Below are positions 1 through 7,293 of a stretch of DNA of 64,000 nucleotides, piece after piece; the first letter of the stretch is position 1, and every line of letters begins with the position of its first letter. The translations under genes were made by a program, and so were the position numbers. The stretch spans positions 1-64,000 of the forward strand of contig CALUPB010000011.1 in assembly GCA_944322585.1 (NCBI GenBank), in the 5' to 3' direction. The stretch comes from an uncultured Bacteroidales bacterium (GTDB lineage: Bacteria; Bacteroidota; Bacteroidia; Bacteroidales; UBA932). The notes below the pieces were generated by a model. That model worked only from the letters and a program-made list of their open reading frames with translations, ran no database searches and was not told where the DNA came from.

Positions 1-71
<71 letters not shown>

Positions 72-124
72 TTGGAGCTGATTCGTTGACTCAGCTGCTC
101 CCATTGTGGTCTTTCTTTATATAT

Positions 125-198
125 AGTCCTGTAGCTCAGTTGGTTAGAGCACTACACTGATAATGTAGGGGTCAGCAGTTCAAGTCTGCTCAGGACTA
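125..198 (+). tRNA. tRNA-Ile (GAT)
   Basis: Full cloverleaf: the acceptor arms AGTCCTG and CAGGACT pair perfectly, the anticodon loop CTGATAA carries GAT, and the T-arm loop is TTCAAGT. The discriminator is A and the genome gives CA after it, so the mature CCA is not fully encoded. It sits 53 bases after the 16S end, the usual rRNA spacer position. Confidence 0.97.
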
Positions 199-203
199 CA
201 TTC

Positions 204-277
204 GGGGGTATAGCTCAGTTGGCTAGAGCATCTGCTTTGCAAGCAGAGGGTCGTCGGTTCGAATCCGTCTATCTCCA
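204..277 (+). tRNA. tRNA-Ala (TGC)
   Basis: The acceptor arm GGGGGTA pairs with TATCTCC through two G-U pairs, and the anticodon loop TTTGCAA gives TGC. It is five bases after tRNA-Ile, the classic Ile-Ala spacer pair. Eight bases later a strong terminator hairpin begins, so this tRNA is the last gene of the transcript. Confidence 0.97.
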
Positions 278-284
278 CAACCTG

Positions 285-317
285 ACAGCCAGTCACGAAA
301 GTGACTGGCTGTTTTTG
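285..317 (+). terminator. rho-independent terminator ending the 16S-tRNA transcript
   Basis: A perfect 12-bp stem (ACAGCCAGTCAC with GTGACTGGCTGT, loop GAAA) is followed directly by TTTTTG. It lies where the 16S-23S spacer should continue, so transcription is expected to stop before any 23S gene. The next gene is on the other strand. Confidence 0.9.
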
Positions 318-364
318 TTTCAACGGAACGGCGAAAGCTTGCTTTAGTAAGTGACGGTATAGTT

Positions 365-715
365 TCAGAGCGATGCTCCTATGGCCATAAGTCCCAGCAG
401 GAAAACGTTGATGCAGAAACCGAGGATAATTGTCCGCCTGTCCGATTCGTGCTTGCGTTTCAGAACCTCTTCATACGGAAGGAATTCCTGTTCCCCCTTG
501 TAGTGGAAAGAATCCTTCTCCTTTTCGAGATTGTATTTTTTCCTCATGATATAGTCGTTGATTTTCAATGCTCCGACAATGGCGATCATCGGTGAGAGCA
601 CCAATGTAAGGGACCACCATCCTCCTTTGAAAACCAGAGAGAATGCCACTGCGAGAGCAAGCAGTCCTGCGACTATCAGAATAATCTTGATTGTGTTGTT
701 GTCGAGTTTTTTCAT
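365..715 (-). CDS. small integral membrane protein, unknown function
   Basis: This 116-residue protein is not recognised. It has a short basic N-terminus, two hydrophobic segments at about residues 9-28 and 34-52, a charged central part (about 57-94, rich in Lys and Glu), and a third hydrophobic segment at 95-114. Three membrane passes are therefore likely. No catalytic motif is visible. It stands alone between the rRNA terminator and a decayed recombinase gene, with no partner from which a role could be inferred. Codon use is like that of the neighbours. A real gene is likely because the hydrophobic and charged blocks are well organised. Confidence 0.7.
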   Translation of the reverse strand: MKKLDNNTIKIILIVAGLLALAVAFSLVFKGGWWSLTLVLSPMIAIVGALKINDYIMRKKYNLEKEKDSFHYKGEQEFLPYEEVLKRKHESDRRTIILGFCINVFLLGLMAIGASL

Positions 716-752
716 GGCTCCTGTCTTTATTGGTCCGACAATGCGAATCTAA

Positions 753-1388
753 CTATTTTTCCTCTCCAATCCAAATCGCGGCACGAATTGTTGCCGATGG
801 AAGATTATAATTCCCCGTCTCTTCCGGAGGGGACAGTTTTTTGATATGTAACGGGAGGCACAGATAAACGTCGTTTAATATGACACCGCACTGCAAAAGT
901 AGAAAAAGTTTTTGCATAGCTGTGATTTTATCCATGTCGCGACAGACTGTAAGCATCTTCTGCGAACTTCCCGGAGGACGGCCAAGCCGTATCCCTTTGA
1001 GTTTTTTCACTGCCAAAGCTTCCTTTGTCCTCTGTGATATAAAAGTCCTTTCTATTTCTGCTGCAAGGGCAAAAGCGAAAGCGATGATTTTTGAATTGAT
1101 ATTTTCGGAAAGGTCGAAATTATCCTTTATGGAATGGATCGATATGCCTTTGTCCGCGCAAAGGTTAAGAATTGACATTATCATCAGCATATTCCTGCCG
1201 AGACGGGAGATTTCCGTACAGATGAGCATGTCTCCTTTCCGCATGTCCCGTATGGCTTTGCCGAGTTCCCGCTTTTCGATTGCGATAGTCCCGGAGACGG
1301 TTTCGGAGACCCATTTGTCTATTGTAATATTTTGTCGGTCACAATATTTCCTGATTTCGAACTCCTGATTGGAACACCTTATTTTCAA
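753..1388 (-). pseudogene. decayed serine recombinase (Mpi/PinR-like DNA invertase)
   Basis: The middle matches small serine recombinases of the DNA-invertase family: ETVSGT, the SRLGRN block, the FAFALAAEIERTFISQRTKEAL helix region and GIRLGRPPGS before the DNA-binding domain. The N-terminus is missing. The family begins with a YIRVST segment holding the catalytic serine, but here the reading frame starts at NQEFEI and the only start is a TTG directly after an in-frame TAG. The C-terminal helix-turn-helix is also degraded, with extra residues (QKLFLLLQC) breaking the expected pattern. Without the serine it cannot catalyse strand exchange. Homology ends at about position 1370-1388, next to another truncated gene. 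Confidence 0.8.
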
Positions 1389-1390
1389 CT

Positions 1391-1654
1391 ACTGATTATT
1401 CATATGGTTATTATGCTGGACTGACTTCCTCGGAGACAGTCTCGATAACCGACGGCAGGGTGACTCTTGACGGGGTGGATACTCATTCGGGCTGCAAGGC
1501 GGATGCCATAGAGTTCACATATACCCGTACTACGGATGACGGCTCCGGTTCTCCGGCTACCGTTACCTATTATGTCAGGGGTATGAAGAATACCGGCTGG
1601 GAAGAGGACATGGCCGACTATACCGACTTTATCGACAATGTACTTCTTCAGTAG
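1391..1654 (+). pseudogene. C-terminal fragment of a secreted or surface protein
   Basis: An open frame ending in a stop at 1652-1654 encodes DYSYGYYAGL, a Thr/Ser/Asp-rich stretch and a WEEDMADYTDFIDNVLLQ end, a composition typical of Bacteroidota surface lipoproteins. No start, signal peptide or upstream part is present: going upstream the frame simply runs into the antisense of the recombinase remnant. The only in-frame start (GTG at 1460) would give 64 residues. I read it as a 3' remnant left by a rearrangement at about 1371-1393. The family is not recognised. Confidence 0.5.
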
Positions 1655-1709
1655 CGTCGGGTAGACCTTCGGATCCGGCAAAGACCGAATGGAATAATCG
1701 GATACAATC

Positions 1710-1753
1710 AAGGCTGTGGCGGGATCATTACCCGACCACAGCCTTTCCTTTTT
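1710..1753 (+). terminator. intrinsic terminator
   Basis: AAGGCTGTGG pairs with CCACAGCCTT around a loop of about 15 bases and is followed by TCCTTTTT. It ends the plus-strand fragment transcript and, because it is nearly symmetric, may also serve the SGNH hydrolase gene that ends at 1767 on the minus strand. Confidence 0.7.
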
Positions 1754-1766
1754 ACGGATATGTATC

Positions 1767-2438
1767 CTACCAACCGAATTTCTTCGTGGTTCCGAGGAAG
1801 ATGTCTTCCATTATTTTATAGCCGTCGAGAGTAGGGTGACAGCCGTCCTTGGAGATGTCTCCGTCAAGACCGCCGTTGCCGTTGGCCATGACCGACCAGT
1901 AGTCCACATAGGTTATCCGGTTCTGCTGCGCATAGTCTTTCAGCATTGCGTTCAACTGTTTCACTAATTCCGCAGGTTTGACTTCAGGCCTCCACGACAG
2001 CCTGTCGCACGGCAGGGTAGAGCAGAGTATCACTTTGATCTTGTGGGCCTTGGCCAGTTCGCACATCGATACGATGTTTCCGAAAGTGTTTTCTATTCTG
2101 ATGTAACCGTTGTTCCGGGCTATGTCGTTGATACCGGCCAGAATGACGACCGCTTCCGGGTCAAGGTCTATCACGTCCCTGCGGAACCTCACGAGCATTT
2201 CGCTGGAGGTCTGCCCGCTTATGCCCCTGCCGACAAAACCGTGTGCGGTGAAGAATTCCGGATCCTGGTTTGCCCACCCTTCGGTAATCGAATTGCCCAT
2301 GAATACGGCATTGATTTCCTGCCCGGCTATTTCCTTGTTGGCATTTTCGTAACGTCCGAAGTTCGCCCAGTCTTTGGACTGGCTGAAGGCGGATGCTGCA
2401 CAGAAAATTGCAGCAATGACGATTGTGATTCTTTTCAT
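1767..2438 (-). CDS. SGNH/GDSL-family secreted esterase
   Basis: A 223-residue hydrolase with a cleavable signal peptide (MKRITIVIAAIFCAASAFSQ). The SGNH blocks are present in order: GNSITEGW with the nucleophile serine, GISGQTSSEM with the glycine, AGINDI with the asparagine, and DGCHP with the Asp-His pair near the C-terminus. These enzymes act on acyl esters of carbohydrates or lipids in the periplasm or outside, and the exact substrate cannot be read. The start at 2438 is chosen over an upstream in-frame ATG at 2531 because it begins the signal peptide. A TATTTTTG promoter element lies 27 bases upstream. It is transcribed divergently from metX. Confidence 0.9.
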   Translation of the reverse strand: MKRITIVIAAIFCAASAFSQSKDWANFGRYENANKEIAGQEINAVFMGNSITEGWANQDPEFFTAHGFVGRGISGQTSSEMLVRFRRDVIDLDPEAVVILAGINDIARNNGYIRIENTFGNIVSMCELAKAHKIKVILCSTLPCDRLSWRPEVKPAELVKQLNAMLKDYAQQNRITYVDYWSVMANGNGGLDGDISKDGCHPTLDGYKIMEDIFLGTTKKFGW

Positions 2439-2464
2439 GATAAGTGATAAAGACAAAAATTTTT

Positions 2465-2472
2465 CAAAAATA
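2465..2472 (-). promoter_or_regulatory. -7 promoter element for the SGNH hydrolase gene
   Basis: On the minus strand the sequence reads TATTTTTG, matching the Bacteroidota consensus TAnnTTTG. It lies 27 bases before the chosen ATG. No good -33 TTTG is seen. Confidence 0.5.
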
Positions 2473-2485
2473 AGAAAAATATTCC

Positions 2486-2493
2486 TATTTTTG
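2486..2493 (+). promoter_or_regulatory. -7 promoter element for metX-metY-asd
   Basis: TATTTTTG matches TAnnTTTG and lies 14 bases from the divergent minus-strand element. Transcription from here would give an unusually long leader of about 220 nt before metX. That leader holds a 7-bp hairpin (2542-2560, loop GCTAA) but no recognised riboswitch. Confidence 0.45.
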
Positions 2494-2720
2494 TATCCGA
2501 CTATGGGAATAAAGCCTTTCATATCTGTCAAGTCAATGCGAATGCATCGCTAAGATGCATCGTTTATCCATAAGCTCGCAAGGGTGCAGGATGTGCCCGG
2601 AGCAATCAAAGAAATCACATACAAATCAGACATTCAGGATCGGATTACCGGTCATGCAGGGGCGGCGGCAAACGTGTGTCCCCGTAAGAATAAATGTTTC
2701 CGGAATATACAAAGACAGAT

Positions 2721-3833
2721 ATGGTTCAGTACGAATATATACACGACGGTTCTTTTGAGTTCGAGACAGGGGAGACAATGGAAGGTCTCGGAATTGTCTA
2801 TCATACTTCTCCCGACCCGTACGCCCCCGGGAATGACAGCAGGAAAGTCATATGGATATGCCATGCCCTGACGGCGAATTCAGATGCAGAGGACTGGTGG
2901 CCGGCATTTGTGGGTGAGGGGAAACTTTTCGACACGCGGAAATATTTCGTAGTATGCGTCAATATGCTCGGTTCGCCGTACGGGTCCGGAGGTCCGGCAT
3001 CGCCGCGTGGCGCGTTTTCGTCCGGTGAGCCGCCGGCTTGTACAGATGGCCTGTCCGGAGAAAAGACGGCGCTGTCGGGAAGTGACGGAACAAGGTATTA
3101 TTTCGATTTTCCGAGGATTACCGTGCGTGACATTGTCAAGGCGAATATTCTTGTCCGGAAACATCTCGGGATACGGAAGATTGACATGATAATCGGAGGT
3201 TCGATAGGCGGTTTCCAGGCCTTGGAGTGGTGTATCATGGAACCGGATGTCATTTCCGAGGCCGTATTCATAGCCTGCAATGCGAGGGTGACACCGTGGA
3301 TGACGGCGTATAACGAATCCCAGAGGATGGCGCTTGAGGCGGATTCTTCATTCAGGGAATGCGGAAGTCTCAAGGGCGGAGCGGCAGGGTTGCGCTGTGC
3401 ACGTTCGATTGCGTTGATTTCCTACAGGAGCTATGACGGGTACAATATGACGCAGGGCGAAGAATCCGATGATACGCTTTTTGCCGGACGGGCCGGTTCG
3501 TATCAGAGGTATCAGGGCCGGAAACTGTCGGACAGGTTCGATGCGTATTCATATTGGTATCTTACCTGGACAGTGGATTCGCACAATGTCGGCAGGGGCC
3601 GCGGGGGTGTGGAGGCCGCGCTGTCAGGGATACGGGCGCATTGTACGGTGATAGGTATCGACAGCGACTGTCTGTTCCCGATCGGGGAGCAGAGGTATAT
3701 TGCGGAGCATATCCCGGGGGCGGAATTCCATGAGGTCGTGTCGAGATTCGGACATGACGGTTTTCTTCTTGAGTATCAGCAGATATCGGAGATTGTCAGC
3801 CCTGTACTCGGGCGCCTGGAGACCGGGTCTTGA
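2721..3833 (+). CDS. metX: homoserine O-acetyltransferase
   Basis: MetX transfers acetyl from acetyl-CoA to homoserine, activating it for direct sulfhydrylation. The protein has the alpha/beta-hydrolase fold of the family: GGSIGG with the nucleophile serine near residue 161, and HDGFL near the end with the catalytic histidine (about 345). I take the ATG at 2721 because homologues begin close to this Tyr-rich segment; an in-frame ATG at 2694 adds nine residues. Oddly, the loop after GSPYGSGGP carries roughly 35 extra residues (about 92-129) compared with the usual short GSxYGTTGP loop near the active site. metY follows in the same direction, then asd. Confidence 0.93.
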   Translation: MVQYEYIHDGSFEFETGETMEGLGIVYHTSPDPYAPGNDSRKVIWICHALTANSDAEDWWPAFVGEGKLFDTRKYFVVCVNMLGSPYGSGGPASPRGAFSSGEPPACTDGLSGEKTALSGSDGTRYYFDFPRITVRDIVKANILVRKHLGIRKIDMIIGGSIGGFQALEWCIMEPDVISEAVFIACNARVTPWMTAYNESQRMALEADSSFRECGSLKGGAAGLRCARSIALISYRSYDGYNMTQGEESDDTLFAGRAGSYQRYQGRKLSDRFDAYSYWYLTWTVDSHNVGRGRGGVEAALSGIRAHCTVIGIDSDCLFPIGEQRYIAEHIPGAEFHEVVSRFGHDGFLLEYQQISEIVSPVLGRLETGS

Positions 3834-3959
3834 CAGATGAGACCGGACCGGAGGTTGACGGATGACACCGATGAAAGTCCTTCTGCCGGAGCTGTCCGGA
3901 CAGATGGTATGATACAGGAGCATGAGTACGGATTTTAACATACGGATAACGTAGAATTT

Positions 3960-5228
3960 ATGGGAAAATACAGATTTGAAACACTTCAGGTAAGGGCCGG
4001 TCAGGAGATAGATCCGGTCTCGAAGGGAACGGCGGTACCTATATATCAGAGTACGGCATATACGTTCGATGATATGCAGTACGGGGCGGAACTTTTCGAG
4101 CTGAAACGGCCCGGGAATATCTATACAAGGATTACGAATACTACCAATGAGGTCTTCGAGAAAAGGATGGCTGCCTTGGAGAACGGAGTGGCTGCCGTGT
4201 CCACCGCTTCGGGACAGTCTGCAGTCTTTCTTTCCGTTACGAATATATGCGGCCCTGGTGACAACATAGTGTCTGTCCCGTATCTTTACGGGGGTACGTT
4301 CACGATGTTTGCGATAACGCTGCGCGATTTCGGCATTCAGGTGAGGCTTGCCAGGAGCGACAGTGCGGAGGATCTCGAGGCTCTCGTAGATGGCAGGACA
4401 AAGGCCATATATCTTGAAAATCTCGGGAATCCGGCATTCAATGTCCCGGATTACGAGCCGATAGTCGAAATGGCCCGGAGGCACGGAGTCTGCGTGATGG
4501 TAGACAATACTTTCGGTTGCGGAGGCTATCTGTTCCGCCCGGTGGACTGGGGATGCAATGTGTCGGTACATTCTGCGACCAAATGGATATGCGGCCACGG
4601 GACTACGCTCGGCGGAGTTGTGGTGGACGGAGGAAATTTCGACTGGACCCCGGAGAAATACCCGTTGCTTGCAGCTCCGTCGGAGAGCTACCACGGACTT
4701 GTATATAAAGAGGTGTTCGGGAATGCGGCCTTTGCGGGCCGGGTGAGAGTGGACGGGCTGCGCAATATCGGCCCGGCACAGTCGCCTTTCAATTCATTCC
4801 TGATGCTTCAGGGGTTGGAGACGCTGTCTCTCAGGGCAGAAAGATGCTGTTCCAATGCACTTGCCATAGCAGAGTTCCTTGAAGGGCATCCGGAGGTGGA
4901 GAGTGTGAACTATCCGGGACTCAAATCGAGTCCGTATCACGGACTTGCAGAGAAATATCTGCACGGAGGGTTCGGCGGCGTCCTGACATTCAGGGTCAGG
5001 GGCGGGTTCGATGCTGCGGCTGCACTTGTCAGCAGGCTGGAGCTGATCCTTCATGTGGGAAGCGTCGGGGATTCGAAGTCGCTTATAGTGCATCCGGCGT
5101 CTACGACACATTCCCAGCTGAGTCCGGAGGAGCAGGTTGCTGCAGGAGTTTATCCTAATATGCTCCGGCTGTCGGTGGGTATCGAGAATGTGGATGATCT
5201 CATCGCCGACCTCTCCGCAGCTCTTTGA
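3960..5228 (+). CDS. metY: O-acetylhomoserine sulfhydrylase
   Basis: A 422-residue PLP enzyme of the Cys/Met metabolism family that makes homocysteine from O-acetylhomoserine and sulfide. Visible features are the N-terminal ETLQVRAGQ, the PIYQSTAYTF segment, YTRITNTTNEVFEKR, the VDNTFG strand, and SATKW with the PLP-binding lysine at residue 208, followed by GHGTTLGG. The C-terminal HPASTTHSQL is typical. The length fits MetY rather than the roughly 390-residue cystathionine synthases and lyases. It lies 126 bases downstream of metX, its usual partner, so this organism probably makes methionine by direct sulfhydrylation. The gap may hold local regulation, but nothing clear is visible. Confidence 0.95.
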   Translation: MGKYRFETLQVRAGQEIDPVSKGTAVPIYQSTAYTFDDMQYGAELFELKRPGNIYTRITNTTNEVFEKRMAALENGVAAVSTASGQSAVFLSVTNICGPGDNIVSVPYLYGGTFTMFAITLRDFGIQVRLARSDSAEDLEALVDGRTKAIYLENLGNPAFNVPDYEPIVEMARRHGVCVMVDNTFGCGGYLFRPVDWGCNVSVHSATKWICGHGTTLGGVVVDGGNFDWTPEKYPLLAAPSESYHGLVYKEVFGNAAFAGRVRVDGLRNIGPAQSPFNSFLMLQGLETLSLRAERCCSNALAIAEFLEGHPEVESVNYPGLKSSPYHGLAEKYLHGGFGGVLTFRVRGGFDAAAALVSRLELILHVGSVGDSKSLIVHPASTTHSQLSPEEQVAAGVYPNMLRLSVGIENVDDLIADLSAAL

Positions 5229-5279
5229 CAGAAAATCGACTTTTACAATGGAAAATCAAATTTTAAAAAAAGTCATATT

Positions 5280-6284
5280 ATGAAAGTTGCTGTAGTCGGT
5301 GCCACGGGCCTGGTGGGCACCAGAATGCTGGAAGTCCTGGCGGAAAGGGATTTCCCCGTAACGGAACTCTATCCGGTAGCCTCGGAAAAATCGGTGGGCC
5401 GTAAAATCTCATTCAAGGGGAAGGAATATGCAGTGGTAAGCGCAGATGACGCCATTGCCGCCCGTCCTGATCTGGCCCTGTTCTCGGCAGGAGCAGGAGC
5501 CTCTAAGGAACTGGCTCCCAGGTTTGCCGCTGCCGGTTGCCGCGTTGTCGACAATTCCTCATGCTGGAGGATGGATCCGACCAAGAAACTCGTCGTGCCG
5601 GAAATCAACGGGGATGTCCTGACGCCGGAAGACTATATCATAGCCAATCCGAACTGTTCCACTATCCAGATGCTTATGCCGATAGCCCCTCTGCACAAGG
5701 CATACGGTATCAAAAGAATAGTCGTGTCTACCTACCAGTCCGTGACTGGGACGGGATACAAGGCCGTAAACCAGATGGAAGCTGAACGCAAAGGAGGGAA
5801 ATGGGGCGAATATCCGGCAGTATATCCTTATCCTATAGACCAGAACATACTCCCGCACATCGATTCTTTCCTCGATAACGGCTACACCAAGGAGGAGATG
5901 AAGATGGTCAACGAGACCCACAAGATTCTCGGGGATGATTCCATAGCCGTATCCCCTACGACAGTCAGGGTTCCCGTGCAGGGAGGCCATTCGGAGTCTG
6001 TCAATCTCGAATTCGTCAGGGACTTTACCCTCGAAGATGTGCGCAGGCTGATGGCGGAAATGCCCGGAGTCGTAGTCCAGGATGATCCGGCTCACAATGT
6101 CTATCCTATGCCTTTGTTCGCATGGGGCAAGGATGAGGTCTTTGTGGGACGAATCCGCAGGGATCCGTCCGTGAAATACGGACTCAATCTCTGGTGCGTA
6201 GCAGACAACCTCCGCAAAGGCGCAGCAACGAATGCCGTCCAGATTGCGGAACTGCTCATTGCCAAAGGCTTTCTCCCTGCATAA
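5280..6284 (+). CDS. asd: aspartate-semialdehyde dehydrogenase
   Basis: A 334-residue enzyme that reduces aspartyl phosphate to aspartate semialdehyde, the branch point to homoserine, lysine and diaminopimelate. The N-terminal GATGLVG is the NADP-binding loop, NPNCST holds the active-site cysteine (about residue 126), and GGHSESV holds the catalytic histidine. It lies 51 bases after metY, so asd, metX and metY probably form one transcript that feeds methionine synthesis. It is convergent with the MORN protein gene; the short gap has no strong terminator that I can see. Confidence 0.96.
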   Translation: MKVAVVGATGLVGTRMLEVLAERDFPVTELYPVASEKSVGRKISFKGKEYAVVSADDAIAARPDLALFSAGAGASKELAPRFAAAGCRVVDNSSCWRMDPTKKLVVPEINGDVLTPEDYIIANPNCSTIQMLMPIAPLHKAYGIKRIVVSTYQSVTGTGYKAVNQMEAERKGGKWGEYPAVYPYPIDQNILPHIDSFLDNGYTKEEMKMVNETHKILGDDSIAVSPTTVRVPVQGGHSESVNLEFVRDFTLEDVRRLMAEMPGVVVQDDPAHNVYPMPLFAWGKDEVFVGRIRRDPSVKYGLNLWCVADNLRKGAATNAVQIAELLIAKGFLPA

Positions 6285-6360
6285 TTCCGGCGTCGGAAGC
6301 GCATGGATTTCACAGAGGGTTCCGTTAATGTCTGAAGATTGTCCGCAGACTTCGGGACCC

Positions 6361-7227
6361 TCAATTCGGGATAGGACTGAAGATGACAGGGATGGTGTAG
6401 GTTACACGCATCTTCTCTCCTTTCCTGACCCCGGGAGACCATGCAGGTGAGGATGATACGGTCCTTACCGCCTCTTCGGCAAGTGCCGGGTGAGGTGAAG
6501 ATACGGCCTGCACATCCGTGACACTTCCGTCCCTGTCTACGGTGAAGCGTATCATGACCGTACCGTATACATTGTCCCGCCTGGCGGCATCGGGATATTT
6601 CAGCCGGCCCGACACCCATCTGGAGAAGGCTCCGGTCGACTGCCCCTTGAATTGCGGTTCGCGGGTAGGGTGTTTCCGTAAGTATGATGCATGCCGTTTA
6701 CGGGCGTCTTTCATGAATTTCTCCTGTTCCGGCGTGAGCTCCGGCCCGTTGAAGACCGGTTTTGCATCCATGATGTCCTGCCGGACGTGCATGCTACTGA
6801 AAAGTCTGCCGTAGTCTTCGGATTTCTTGGGGACAGGCCTTCCCCATCTGCATTGTCCTATATATACGGAGCCGTCCGGATAGTAGAGCGTATCCTGCCC
6901 GTTGGCATAACCGTCCTTGAATTCACCGGCATGGATTTTCCCGGAGTCCGAGAAGAAATGTCCGTACCCGCAGTGTCTGCCTTCGGACATGCTGCCATGA
7001 TAGATGCTGCCGTCCGGAAGATAGTGCGTCACGATGCCTTCAGGTATGCCGTCCACGAAGTGTCCGATGAAAAGCCCGTCCATATCCGTGTACAGGACAC
7101 CCTGTCCTGCAGGATACTGGCCGATATATTTAGATGAATCCGATACGATCACAGTGTCCGCCTGCGGACGGGCAGGCACTGTGACCGACAGACATAAAAT
7201 AAGATTCGCAAGAATGGTTCCTGTCAT
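6361..7227 (-). CDS. MORN-repeat protein with TonB C-terminal domain
   Basis: The protein of about 288 residues has a hydrophobic N-terminal segment (MTGTILANLILCLSV) that looks like a signal peptide. MORN-type repeats follow (YIGQYPAGQGVLYTD, FIGHFVDGIPEG, YHGSMSEGRHCGYG, HAGEFKDGYANGQ, YIGQC). The C-terminal ~90 residues form a TonB/TolA-like domain: YPDAARRDNVYGTVMIRF, then DRDGSVTDVQ and a final YTIPVIF strand. The ATG at 7227 is preferred because it starts the hydrophobic segment; the frame is open to 7278. Such fusions are common in Bacteroidota, probably envelope-associated, and of unknown role. It lies 66 bases downstream of the pyrophosphatase gene on the same strand, so read-through is possible. 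Confidence 0.85.
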   Translation of the reverse strand: MTGTILANLILCLSVTVPARPQADTVIVSDSSKYIGQYPAGQGVLYTDMDGLFIGHFVDGIPEGIVTHYLPDGSIYHGSMSEGRHCGYGHFFSDSGKIHAGEFKDGYANGQDTLYYPDGSVYIGQCRWGRPVPKKSEDYGRLFSSMHVRQDIMDAKPVFNGPELTPEQEKFMKDARKRHASYLRKHPTREPQFKGQSTGAFSRWVSGRLKYPDAARRDNVYGTVMIRFTVDRDGSVTDVQAVSSPHPALAEEAVRTVSSSPAWSPGVRKGEKMRVTYTIPVIFSPIPN

Positions 7228-7293
7228 GTCCGGTGTATGTGTATGCTGTCTTCCGGTTTGGGATACGGTGTACAGCAAGGGTGAAAAACTGGG

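Noticed and set aside
2542-2560. ATGCATC/GATGCAT hairpin with loop GCTAA in the metX leader, briefly read as a SAM-II GCTAAA end
   Set aside because: The GATTTG and CTTGCA elements and the P1 stem are absent, and the GCTAA is in a simple hairpin loop.
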